Assembly: GCA_002441445.1 (NCBI GenBank)
Contig: DJWC01000105.1
Coordinates: forward strand, 2,463 to 13,262
From: Pusillimonas sp. UBA6240
GTDB lineage: Bacteria; Pseudomonadota; Gammaproteobacteria; Burkholderiales; Burkholderiaceae_B
Direction of reading: 5' to 3'
Length of the DNA stretch: 10,800 nucleotides
In this document: positions 1 to 6,518 of the stretch, in pieces
Numbering within the stretch: position 1 is the first letter of the stretch
How the letters are laid out: every line of letters begins with the position of its first letter
Translations under genes and position numbers: made by a program
Notes under the pieces: model-generated
Database searches by the model: none
Told to the model about the DNA's origin: nothing
Seen by the model: the letters and a program-made list of their open reading frames with translations, nothing else

Positions 1-110
1 TGCCGCTGTCGCTGAGCTACGACCACCGGGTGATCGACGGCGCCGCCGCGGCGCGATTCAACGCTTATCTGGCCAGCCTGCTGGCCGATTTCCGGCGCAT
101 CGCGCTATAG
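1..110 (+). CDS. aceF: Pyruvate dehydrogenase E2 (dihydrolipoyl acetyltransferase), C-terminal end only
   Basis: Only the last 35 complete codons are inside the window, read from base 3 to a TAG stop at 108-110. They contain the E2 active-site signature DHRVIDG (bases 18-38), whose histidine is the catalytic base for acetyl transfer from lipoamide to CoA in 2-oxoacid dehydrogenase acyltransferases. The tail ends with an ADFRRIAL-type sequence, as in PDH E2 proteins. The gene directly downstream is the E3 component, which favours pyruvate dehydrogenase E2 over the 2-oxoglutarate or branched-chain enzymes, although the fragment alone cannot exclude those. The stop codon overlaps the ribosome binding site of lpdA, so the two genes are almost certainly cotranscribed. 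The lipoyl and E1/E3-binding domains lie outside the window. Confidence 0.88.
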   Translation, partial: PLSLSYDHRVIDGAAAARFNAYLASLLADFRRIAL

Positions 111-113
111 GAG
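109..113 (+). promoter_or_regulatory. Ribosome binding site of lpdA
   Basis: AGGAG stands 6 bases before the ATG at 120 and overlaps the aceF stop codon (TAG, 108-110). It fixes the lpdA start and suggests translational coupling to aceF. Confidence 0.8.
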
Positions 114-119
114 CCGTCC

Positions 120-1934
120 ATGAGCGCAACTGAATTGACCGTGCCCGATATCGGCGATTTCTCCGAGGTCGAAGTCATAGAAGTGCTGGTCGCGGAAGGC
201 GATGCCATCCAGCAGGAACAGAGCCTGATCACCGTCGAGTCGGACAAGGCGTCCATGGAAATCCCCGCCGCCAAGGCGGGGGTGGTCAAGGAGGTCCTGG
301 TCAAGGTGGGCGACAAGGTCACCGAAGGCTCGGCCATCGTACGCATCGAAGAGGCCGCGGCGCCTCAAGCCGCGACTGCGGCGGCGACGGCGGACGAGGC
401 GGCGCCAGCGCCGGCCAAGGCCGCCGAAGCCGGACCGGCGAAGCAGGCCTCCGCCGCGGGCGCGGCGGAACAGCCGGCCAGAGCCGCGGCGCCCGCGCCG
501 GCCGGCCATGCCGGCCCCGCCGATGTCCAGTGCGACGTCCTGGTGCTGGGCGCCGGCCCGGGCGGCTATTCCGCCGCCTTCAGGGCCGCCGACCTGGGCT
601 TGTCGGTAGTGCTGGTCGAACGCTATCCCACCCTGGGCGGCGTATGCCTGAACGTGGGCTGCATACCTTCCAAGGCTTTGCTGCACACGGCCGCCGTATT
701 GGAAGAAGCGCAGTCGCTGGCGGCGCATGGCATTTCCTTCGGCAAGCCGGAAATCGACCTGGACGCCTTGCGCGCGCACAAAGACAGCGTGGTGTCCAAG
801 CTGACGGGCGGCCTGGCGGGCATGTCCAAGGCGCGCAAGGTAACGGTCCTGACCGGCGTGGGCGAATTCGCCGATCCGCATCTTCTGACGGTGCGCGGCG
901 AAGGCGGCCAGTCGCAGACCGTCGCCTTCGGCTCGGCCATCATCGCGGCCGGCAGCCAGTCGGTCAAACTGCCTTTTCTGCCGGACGACCCGCGCATCGT
1001 GGATTCCACGGGCGCGTTGCGGCTGGCGGGCATTCCCAAGAACATGCTCATCGTCGGCGGCGGCATCATCGGCCTGGAAATGGGCACGGTGTATTCGGCC
1101 TTGGGCGCACGGCTGGACGTGGTCGAGATGCAGAGCGGCCTGATGCTGGGCGCGGACCGCGACATGGTGAAGGTCTGGGAGAAAATGAACGCCAAGCGTT
1201 TCGATCGCGTCATGCTCGACACGCGCACCGTATCGGCCGAAGCGCGCGAAGACGGCATCTGGGTCGGTTTCGAAGGCAAGAACGCTCCCGCGGAACCGCA
1301 GCGCTACGACCTGGTGCTGCAGGCCGTGGGGCGCACGCCCAACGGCAAGAAGATAGGCGCCGACAAAGCCGGCGTGGCGGTCACCGACCGCGGCTTCATC
1401 GAGGTCGACAAGCAGATGCGCACCAATGTGCCGCATATCTATGCCATCGGCGACATCGTCGGCCAACCCATGCTGGCGCACAAGGCCGTGCATGAAGGCC
1501 ATGTGGCGGCGGAAGTCATCGCCGGGCAGAAGTCGTTCTTCGACGCCCGCGTGATTCCTTCAGTGGCCTACACGGACCCCGAAGTCGCCTGGGTGGGGCT
1601 GACCGAAGACGAAGCGAAGAAGGAAGGCATCGCCGTACAGAAAGGCTTGTTCCCCTGGGCCGCATCGGGCCGCGCCATCGCCAACGGGCGCGACGAAGGC
1701 TTCACCAAGCTGCTGTTCGACGCCGAAACCCACCGCGTCCTGGGCGGCGGCATCGTCGGCACCCATGCGGGCGACCTGATCGGCGAGGTGGCGCTGGCCA
1801 TCGAAATGGGCGCCGATGCGGTGGATATCGGCAAGACCATCCATCCGCATCCGACCTTGGGCGAGTCCATAGGCATGGCGGCCGAAGTGGCGGAAGGCAG
1901 TTGCACCGACCTTCCGCCCGCCAGGCGCAAGTAG
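120..1934 (+). CDS. lpdA: Dihydrolipoamide dehydrogenase (E3) with N-terminal lipoyl domain
   Basis: This 604-residue flavoprotein reoxidises dihydrolipoamide on E2 and passes electrons through FAD to NAD+. Residues 1-78 form a biotinyl/lipoyl domain with the attachment motif ESDKAS (lipoyl lysine K43). An Ala/Pro-rich hinge spans about 79-135. The E3 core follows: FAD-binding GAGPGG (144-149), redox disulfide C176/C181 in CLNVGC, NAD-binding GGGIIG (313-318), a second FAD motif AIGDI near 443, and the dimer-interface catalytic pair H577/E582 in HPTLGE. Classical E3 enzymes are about 475 residues; the extra length is the lipoyl domain plus hinge, a known arrangement in Neisseria and betaproteobacteria. 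The start is set by AGGAG six bases upstream. The gene follows aceF by 9 bases and ends at a terminator, so it is the last gene of the PDH operon. All expected catalytic residues are present. Confidence 0.96.
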   Translation: MSATELTVPDIGDFSEVEVIEVLVAEGDAIQQEQSLITVESDKASMEIPAAKAGVVKEVLVKVGDKVTEGSAIVRIEEAAAPQAATAAATADEAAPAPAKAAEAGPAKQASAAGAAEQPARAAAPAPAGHAGPADVQCDVLVLGAGPGGYSAAFRAADLGLSVVLVERYPTLGGVCLNVGCIPSKALLHTAAVLEEAQSLAAHGISFGKPEIDLDALRAHKDSVVSKLTGGLAGMSKARKVTVLTGVGEFADPHLLTVRGEGGQSQTVAFGSAIIAAGSQSVKLPFLPDDPRIVDSTGALRLAGIPKNMLIVGGGIIGLEMGTVYSALGARLDVVEMQSGLMLGADRDMVKVWEKMNAKRFDRVMLDTRTVSAEAREDGIWVGFEGKNAPAEPQRYDLVLQAVGRTPNGKKIGADKAGVAVTDRGFIEVDKQMRTNVPHIYAIGDIVGQPMLAHKAVHEGHVAAEVIAGQKSFFDARVIPSVAYTDPEVAWVGLTEDEAKKEGIAVQKGLFPWAASGRAIANGRDEGFTKLLFDAETHRVLGGGIVGTHAGDLIGEVALAIEMGADAVDIGKTIHPHPTLGESIGMAAEVAEGSCTDLPPARRK

Positions 1935-1953
1935 CAGCCACACAGTAACCACA

Positions 1954-1977
1954 CGCCCGCCGAAGATCCGGCGGGCG
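1954..1977 (+). repeat. GC-rich hairpin upstream of the lpdA terminator
   Basis: A perfect 9-bp inverted repeat (arms 1954-1962 and 1969-1977) with a 6-base loop lies 19 bases after the lpdA stop. It has no T-tract, so it is not an intrinsic terminator by itself. It may protect the 3' end of the pdh mRNA or assist the terminator that follows 7 bases later. Confidence 0.65.
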
Positions 1978-1984
1978 CCACACC

Positions 1985-2021
1985 CGGCAGGTGCTACTAT
2001 CAGCACCTGCCGTCTTTTTTT
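1985..2021 (+). terminator. Intrinsic terminator after lpdA
   Basis: An 11-bp perfect stem (arms 1985-1995 and 2002-2012, loop ACTATC) is followed by TC and then seven T residues (2015-2021). This is a textbook Rho-independent terminator for the aceF-lpdA transcript. It ends only 21 bases before the folC start codon, so folC needs either readthrough or a promoter inside or overlapping the terminator. Confidence 0.9.
1992..2000 (+). promoter_or_regulatory. Possible extended -10 element for folC inside the terminator loop
   Basis: TGC-TACTAT (1992-2000) fits an extended -10 layout (TGn followed by a hexamer matching TATAAT at 4 of 6 positions). It lies across the end of the left arm and the loop of the terminator hairpin. 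Transcription would begin near 2007, about 36 bases before the folC ATG. No recognisable -35 is present, so this is a weak candidate supported mainly by position. Confidence 0.25.
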
Positions 2022-2042
2022 CTTCATGAGCAAGCTGTTTCT

Positions 2043-3458
2043 ATGTCCCTTCCCGCACCCGGCGATGGCGCCCCGCTAAAAGAGTGGTTGAGTTACCTTG
2101 AATCCCTGCATGCCAAACCCATAGATCTCGGCCTGGACCGCATCAAGTCGGTCGCCGGCAAGCTGGGCCTGGCTTTGCCGTTCGTGAAGATCACCGTGGG
2201 GGGCACCAACGGCAAAGGCTCCACCTGCGCCATGCTGGAAGCGATATTGCTGGCGGCGGGCTACAAGGTGGGCTTGTATACCTCGCCGCATCTGGTGGAC
2301 TTCAATGAACGCATACGCGTGAACGGCGAGTTCGCCACCGATGCGCAGATCATCGAACAGTTCCGGCGCATCGACCAGGGCAGGGGGGATGTCACGCTCA
2401 GCTACTTCGAGTTCGCCACCCTGGCGGCGCTGCTGCTGTTCGAGCGGGAGCAGGTCGATGCCGCCGTCCTGGAGGTGGGCCTGGGCGGCCGGCTGGACGC
2501 CGTCAATATGGTGGACACGGATTGCGCCGTCATCACCAGCGTGGATATCGACCATACCGAATACCTGGGCGATACCCGCGAAAAAATCGGCTGGGAGAAA
2601 GCGCATATTTTCCGGTCCGGCCGGCCGGCGATCTGCGCCGACCCCATGCCGCCGCATACCGTTGTGGATTATGCGCAAGAAATCGGCGCCGATCTGTGGC
2701 TGTTCGGCAAGGATTTCAATTATTCGGGCGACCGCCAGCAATGGGCTTATGGCGGCCGCGGGCAGCGGCGCAGCGGCCTGGCCTACCCGGCCTTGCGCGG
2801 CGCCAATCAATTGCTGAACGCGTCGGCTGCGCTGGCCGCCCTGGAAGCCCTGCGCCCCAAGCTCGCCGTGCCCCAGCAGGCGGTGCGCCTGGGCCTGGCG
2901 CACGTGTCCCTGCCGGGACGATTGCAGATCCTGCCCGGCACGCCGGCCATCGTCCTGGATGTCGCCCACAATCCGCACGCCGCCGCCGCGCTGGGCCAAA
3001 GCCTGGACAGCATGGGCTACTACCCTCATACCCATGCCGTCATCGGCATGCTCAAGGACAAAGACATCCCCGGGGTGCTGGCCAAGATGGTGCACAGGGC
3101 GGATCGCTGGTATTGCGCCGGGCTGCCCGGCCCCCGGGGCGTGTCGGGCGAGGACCTGGCCGCGGAGCTGCGCAAGGCTGTCGCCGCCATGGCCGGGCGG
3201 GCCACGTTCGAAGAACGCAGCGTCGAAGCGCGGCGCCCGGGCGCCGATGGCGGCGCGTCCCACGACAGGCCGTCCGTGCGGCCGGTAGCGCCGCCCGCCA
3301 CGCCCGCCGGCACCGTAAGCATTGCGAGTTTTGATAATCCGGTACAAGCCTTTACAGAGGCTCGGAAACAAGCTGGCGAGAATGATAGAATTCTTGTGTT
3401 CGGGTCCTTTGCGACCGTCGGTCCGATTCTGGACGCACTCGGCCGCAAGGCCCTATAG
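2043..3458 (+). CDS. folC: Bifunctional folylpolyglutamate synthase / dihydrofolate synthase
   Basis: This 471-residue cytoplasmic Mur-ligase-family enzyme uses ATP to join glutamate to dihydropteroate (making dihydrofolate) and to lengthen the glutamate tail of tetrahydrofolates. Visible motifs are the P-loop GTNGKGST (54-61), SPHL (81-84), EVGLGGRLDAVN (144-155), DIDHTEYLG (168-176), the C-domain LDVAHNPHA (305-313) and a closing VFGSFATVG (452-460). The protein is longer than E. coli FolC (about 422 residues). Much of the excess is a low-complexity R/P/A/G-rich insert at about 393-424, between the conserved C-terminal blocks. Bases 3311-3410, just after the insert, fall to 46% G+C, well below the surroundings. 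The ATG at 2043 gives a normal N-terminus but has only a weak Shine-Dalgarno sequence. It heads the folC-SPOR-cvpA-purF cluster; the usual betaproteobacterial upstream neighbour accD is absent here. Confidence 0.95.
   Translation: MSLPAPGDGAPLKEWLSYLESLHAKPIDLGLDRIKSVAGKLGLALPFVKITVGGTNGKGSTCAMLEAILLAAGYKVGLYTSPHLVDFNERIRVNGEFATDAQIIEQFRRIDQGRGDVTLSYFEFATLAALLLFEREQVDAAVLEVGLGGRLDAVNMVDTDCAVITSVDIDHTEYLGDTREKIGWEKAHIFRSGRPAICADPMPPHTVVDYAQEIGADLWLFGKDFNYSGDRQQWAYGGRGQRRSGLAYPALRGANQLLNASAALAALEALRPKLAVPQQAVRLGLAHVSLPGRLQILPGTPAIVLDVAHNPHAAAALGQSLDSMGYYPHTHAVIGMLKDKDIPGVLAKMVHRADRWYCAGLPGPRGVSGEDLAAELRKAVAAMAGRATFEERSVEARRPGADGGASHDRPSVRPVAPPATPAGTVSIASFDNPVQAFTEARKQAGENDRILVFGSFATVGPILDALGRKAL
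3383..3391 (+). promoter_or_regulatory. Possible extended -10 promoter inside the folC 3' end
   Basis: TGATAGAAT fits TGn plus a 5-of-6 match to TATAAT and sits in the AT-rich stretch of folC. Initiation would fall near 3398, about 110 bases before the SPOR gene. No good -35 is seen at 16-18 bp, but extended -10 promoters often lack one. It could give the SPOR-cvpA-purF segment expression independent of folC. Confidence 0.3.
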
Positions 3459-3506
3459 CTCGGCGAGCCGCGGCGGCGGCTTGCACACAAGATAGGTTTT
3501 TGCTCC

Positions 3507-4364
3507 ATGGGATTGTTCTCTCGAAACGAGCCTGCATCGGGAGCCGGGCGACGCCAGGCTTCACGCTCTTCCTTGTCCAGCGAGGCTCAGGCCAGCGAGC
3601 TGCGGGGCCGCGCGCGGCGCCGCCTGATCGGCGCGCTGGCGCTGGTGCTGGCGGCGGTCATCATCGTTCCCATGCTTTTCGACTCTCCCGAACCGCCGGA
3701 TCAAGTCAGCACGCCCGTCGTCGTACCCGCCATCACGCCGCCCACGCCGGACGCCAATCTCGCGCTGGCGCCGTCCGCCGGTTCCGGCACGGTCGGGCAG
3801 ACGCCCGAGCCCGCTTCGCCGCAGAATCCCGATGCGGCGACCGGCGCTCCGGCGGCCGGCGTGGCGACGCCCGGCGTGGCGACGCCCGGCGGAACCACTC
3901 CGGAAAGCGCGGACCAGGCGGCGTCCAGTCCTCAAGCGCCCGCCGAAGCGGCCGCGCCTACGCCGGCCGCACCCAAGCCCGCCGAGCCCGCGCCTGCGCA
4001 CAAGCCCGCTGAAAAGCCGGAACCCAAGCCCAAGCCCAAAGCTCCCGAAGGGCGCACCGACGACGGTTCGGTAGCGCTGGCGCTGCTGGAAGGCCGCAGC
4101 CCCCCGCGCAGCGCCGCGCCGGCCGCCAAGGGCAATTTCATTTTGCAGATCGCCGCCTACACCAGCGAAAAAGATGCTGAAGTGCGGCGCGGCCGCCTGG
4201 TTTCGGCCGGTGTGACCAACGCTTATGTGGAGAACGCGGTTTCCGGCGGCAAAACCACTTACCGCCTGCGGGTGGGACCCTTCCCGACGCGCGACGCGGC
4301 GCAGGCCGCACAGGCCCGCCTGCGCGCCCTGGGGTACGATAACGGTTTCATTTCCACTAAGTGA
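3507..4364 (+). CDS. SPOR-domain inner-membrane protein (DedD-like)
   Basis: This 285-residue protein has a basic cytoplasmic N-terminus (about 1-38, many R/S), a single membrane anchor (about 39-58, LIGALALVLAAVIIVPMLF), a long Pro/Ala-rich periplasmic stretch (about 60-205, with PKPKPK near 173-178) and a C-terminal SPOR domain (about 209-285). SPOR domains bind glycan strands lacking stem peptides at division septa; DedD and FtsN have the same type II membrane layout. A septal or cell-wall role is therefore likely but inferred. Codons for GVATP at residues 118-127 come from a 15-bp tandem repeat. The ATG at 3507 has a weak AGG ten bases upstream and begins 48 bases after folC. The 3' end overlaps cvpA by 4 bases. 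Genes of this kind between folC and cvpA are common in proteobacteria. I give no symbol because orthology to dedD is not certain. Confidence 0.88.
   Translation: MGLFSRNEPASGAGRRQASRSSLSSEAQASELRGRARRRLIGALALVLAAVIIVPMLFDSPEPPDQVSTPVVVPAITPPTPDANLALAPSAGSGTVGQTPEPASPQNPDAATGAPAAGVATPGVATPGGTTPESADQAASSPQAPAEAAAPTPAAPKPAEPAPAHKPAEKPEPKPKPKAPEGRTDDGSVALALLEGRSPPRSAAPAAKGNFILQIAAYTSEKDAEVRRGRLVSAGVTNAYVENAVSGGKTTYRLRVGPFPTRDAAQAAQARLRALGYDNGFISTK
3856..3891 (+). repeat. 15-bp in-frame tandem repeat in the SPOR gene
   Basis: The unit CCGGCGTGGCGACGC occurs at 3856-3870 and 3871-3885 without mismatch, followed by a 6-base partial copy (3886-3891). It encodes repeated GVATP in the periplasmic linker. 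Because the unit is a multiple of three, slippage would change linker length without breaking the frame. Confidence 0.85.
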
Positions 4365-4849
4365 CCAGCTTCGACTATATTGTGCTGGCCATCCTCGGGG
4401 TGTCGGCATTTCTGGGCCTGCTGCGCGGCCTCATCAAGGAAGTCCTGTCCCTCATCGCCTACGTCGTCGCTTTTGTGGCCGCCATCTGGTGGGGCCCCAT
4501 CGTGTCGACCTGGCTGACGGCCTGGATAAGCAACGACCTGCTGCGTACGGCGGCCGCCTACGGCGCCGTATTCATCGTCATTCTGCTGCTGGTGGGCCTG
4601 GTGAATCTCACGCTCGGAACCCTCATCGAGAAAACCGGTCTCACGCCCGCGGATCACGGCCTGGGCGCCGTGTTCGGCCTGCTGCGGGGCGCGCTCATCG
4701 TGCTGGTGCTGGTCGCTTTGGCGGGCTACACCGAATTGCCCAAGGAAACATGGTGGCAGGAGGCGCGCTTGTCCCGCACCGCGGTACAGGGCGTACAGCA
4801 GATCAAGCTCATGCTGCCGCCTTCGCTGGCATCATGGCTGCCGTATTGA
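4361..4849 (+). CDS. cvpA: CvpA family inner-membrane protein
   Basis: This 162-residue protein belongs to the CvpA family, named for its requirement in colicin V production in E. coli; its biochemical role is still unclear. Four hydrophobic segments are visible (about 4-22, 28-47, 64-86 and 103-121). Family hallmarks are RGLIKEVLSL (22-31) after the first segment and DHGLGAVFGLLRG (98-110) before the last. The start is GTG at 4361, overlapping the SPOR stop as GTGA (4361-4364). No Shine-Dalgarno sequence is obvious ahead of it, so translation probably depends on coupling to the SPOR gene. The length matches the family (about 160-165). purF follows after 22 bases, the same cvpA-purF order as in E. 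coli, which explains the historical association with purine genes. Confidence 0.93.
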   Translation: MTSFDYIVLAILGVSAFLGLLRGLIKEVLSLIAYVVAFVAAIWWGPIVSTWLTAWISNDLLRTAAAYGAVFIVILLLVGLVNLTLGTLIEKTGLTPADHGLGAVFGLLRGALIVLVLVALAGYTELPKETWWQEARLSRTAVQGVQQIKLMLPPSLASWLPY

Positions 4850-4858
4850 TAGACACAC

Positions 4859-4862
4859 AGGA
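4859..4862 (+). promoter_or_regulatory. Ribosome binding site of purF
   Basis: AGGA lies 9 bases before the ATG at 4872, in the 22-base gap after cvpA. It supports a start that places cysteine at position 2, as the enzyme requires. Confidence 0.7.
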
Positions 4863-4871
4863 ACAGAGAAA

Positions 4872-6371
4872 ATGTGCGGAATAGTTGGGGTTGCAGGCGC
4901 GTCCCCCGTCAACCAGTTGATCTACGATAGCTTGCTGCTGCTGCAGCATCGCGGCCAGGACGCCGCGGGCATCGCCACCTCGCACGATCAATTCTTCAAC
5001 ATGCACAAGGCGCAGGGCCTGGTGCGCGACGTCTTCCGCACGCGCAACATGCGGTCGCTGCTCGGCAACAGCGGCCTGGGCCAGGTGCGCTACCCGACGG
5101 CGGGCTCCAGCGACAGCGTGGACGAAGCGCAGCCGTTCTACGTGAACGCGCCCTTCGGCATCACCTTCGTGCACAACGGCAATCTCACCAATTGGCGCGA
5201 ATTGCGCGAAGCGCTTTTCAAGGTGGACCGGCGCCACATTAACACCAATTCCGATTCCGAAGTGCTGCTGAACGTCTTCGCCCACGAGCTGCAGCGCTCC
5301 TCCAGCGGCGGCTCGCTCGACGAAGACTCGCTTTTCGCGGCCGTCGCGGCCGTGCATCGCCGCGCCAAGGGCGCTTATGCGGTCATCGCCCAGATCGCCA
5401 GCTACGGCATGGTGGCGTTCCGCGATCCGCATGGCATACGTCCCTTGTGCCTGGGCCGGCAGGAAACCGACAAAGGGGTGGAATGGATGGTGGCCTCCGA
5501 ATCGGTCGCCCTGACCGGCTGCGGCTTTACCTTAGTGCGGGATGTCCAGCCCGGCGAGGCGATTTTCATCGATCTCGATGGACGGCTGAGCAGCAGGCAG
5601 TGCGCCGAGCATTCCTTGCTGACGCCCTGCGTATTCGAATATGTGTATTTCGCCCGGCCGGACTCTTTGATGGACGGCGTGTCCATCTACGACGCCCGGC
5701 TGAACATGGGCGAATACCTGGGCGACAACGTCGCCAAGTCGCTGCGGCTGGGCGAAATCGACGTCGTCATGCCGATACCGGATTCTTCCCGGCCGTCCGC
5801 CATGCAACTGGCGGCGCGGCTGAATCTCAGCTACCGCGAAGGCCTGATCAAGAACCGCTATGTGGGCCGCACCTTCATCATGCCGGGCCAGGCAGTGCGC
5901 AAAAAATCGGTGCGGCAAAAGCTCAGCGCCATCGACATGGAATTCCGCGGCAAGAATGTCTTGCTGGTGGATGATTCCATCGTGCGCGGCACGACCAGCC
6001 GCGAGATCGTGGACATGGTGCGCGCGGCCGGCGCCAACAAGGTGTTTTTCGCTTCGGCGGCGCCTCCGGTGCGCTTCCCCAATGTGTACGGCATCGACAT
6101 GCCCACCCAGGCGGAACTCATCGCCACGGGCCGGGACACGGACGAAGTGGCGCGCGAAATCGGGGCCGACGGACTGGTCTATCAGAATCTCGAAGACCTG
6201 GAGCAATCCATACGCGACCTGAATCCAGACATACAGCGCTTCGAATCTTCCTGCTTCAATGGCTGCTATATCACCGGCGACATCGATGCGGCCTATCTGG
6301 AGCGCTTGAGCCGGACGCGCGGCATACGCCCGCCGGCGGGCGAAATGGCCACCAACGAACAGGATGATTGA
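4872..6371 (+). CDS. purF: Amidophosphoribosyltransferase
   Basis: This 499-residue cytoplasmic enzyme catalyses the first committed step of purine synthesis, converting PRPP and glutamine to 5-phosphoribosylamine. The N-terminus MCGIVGV exposes Cys2 as the Ntn-glutaminase nucleophile once Met is removed, and the chemistry demands this start. Other glutaminase motifs are VRYPTAG (72-78), HNGN (101-104) and NTNSDSE (124-130). The C-terminal half is a phosphoribosyltransferase with the PRPP loop VLLVDDSIVRGTTS (363-376) and the flanking IPDSSRPSA (302-310). The length is close to E. coli PurF (505), and there is no N-terminal propeptide of the Bacillus type. It is the last gene of the folC-SPOR-cvpA-purF operon. 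Purine synthesis uses formyl-tetrahydrofolate, so sharing an operon with folC makes metabolic sense. metZ, a common downstream neighbour in related bacteria, is not present. Confidence 0.97.
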   Translation: MCGIVGVAGASPVNQLIYDSLLLLQHRGQDAAGIATSHDQFFNMHKAQGLVRDVFRTRNMRSLLGNSGLGQVRYPTAGSSDSVDEAQPFYVNAPFGITFVHNGNLTNWRELREALFKVDRRHINTNSDSEVLLNVFAHELQRSSSGGSLDEDSLFAAVAAVHRRAKGAYAVIAQIASYGMVAFRDPHGIRPLCLGRQETDKGVEWMVASESVALTGCGFTLVRDVQPGEAIFIDLDGRLSSRQCAEHSLLTPCVFEYVYFARPDSLMDGVSIYDARLNMGEYLGDNVAKSLRLGEIDVVMPIPDSSRPSAMQLAARLNLSYREGLIKNRYVGRTFIMPGQAVRKKSVRQKLSAIDMEFRGKNVLLVDDSIVRGTTSREIVDMVRAAGANKVFFASAAPPVRFPNVYGIDMPTQAELIATGRDTDEVAREIGADGLVYQNLEDLEQSIRDLNPDIQRFESSCFNGCYITGDIDAAYLERLSRTRGIRPPAGEMATNEQDD

Positions 6372-6380
6372 CGCTTGATT

Positions 6381-6425
6381 GGCGCTTGAAAGCGCCGGCC
6401 GCCGCCCTTGGCCCATGCCAAGGGC
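6381..6425. repeat. Two hairpins after purF (possible operon-end structures)
   Basis: A 6-bp stem with a TGAA loop (6381-6396) begins 10 bases after the purF stop. It is followed by a perfect 9-bp stem with a CCAT loop (arms 6404-6412 and 6417-6425). Neither has a T-tract on either strand, so Rho-dependent termination or mRNA 3'-end stabilisation is more likely than classic intrinsic termination. They lie in the 147-bp gap between the convergent purF and dsbB genes; no gene is visible in the gap. Confidence 0.5.
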
Positions 6426-6482
6426 CTGCTGGCGCTGGAAAGGCATCCGCGCGGGTGCGTGGAGCGATAAATGGGCGGCATG

Positions 6483-6508
6483 GCCAGGGTGCTCCGCAGC
6501 ACCATGGC
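6483..6508 (-). terminator. Weak candidate terminator after dsbB
   Basis: An imperfect hairpin (6-bp core GGTGCT/AGCACC around CCGC, extended by a mismatch and four further pairs) starts 10 bases beyond the dsbB stop on the - strand. Reading onward on that strand it is followed by GC-rich sequence with a short ATTTAT, a poor U-tract. The position fits a terminator, but the signal is weak. Confidence 0.35.
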
Positions 6509-6518
6509 GGAACGGCGT

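Noticed and set aside
105..1502. A 465-codon open frame on the - strand opposite lpdA
   Set aside because: It is a shadow of lpdA with repetitive R/G runs opposite the Ala/Pro linker and no domain or ribosome binding site that I could recognise.
2026..2079. A 17-codon open frame starting at ATG 2026 and overlapping the folC start
   Set aside because: It is preceded only by the terminator T-tract, has no Shine-Dalgarno sequence, and is short enough to be chance; a leader peptide cannot be supported.
2076..3371. A 431-codon open frame on the - strand opposite folC
   Set aside because: It is a shadow frame of a clear folC; its composition is G/Q/R/A-rich and no family motif is visible.
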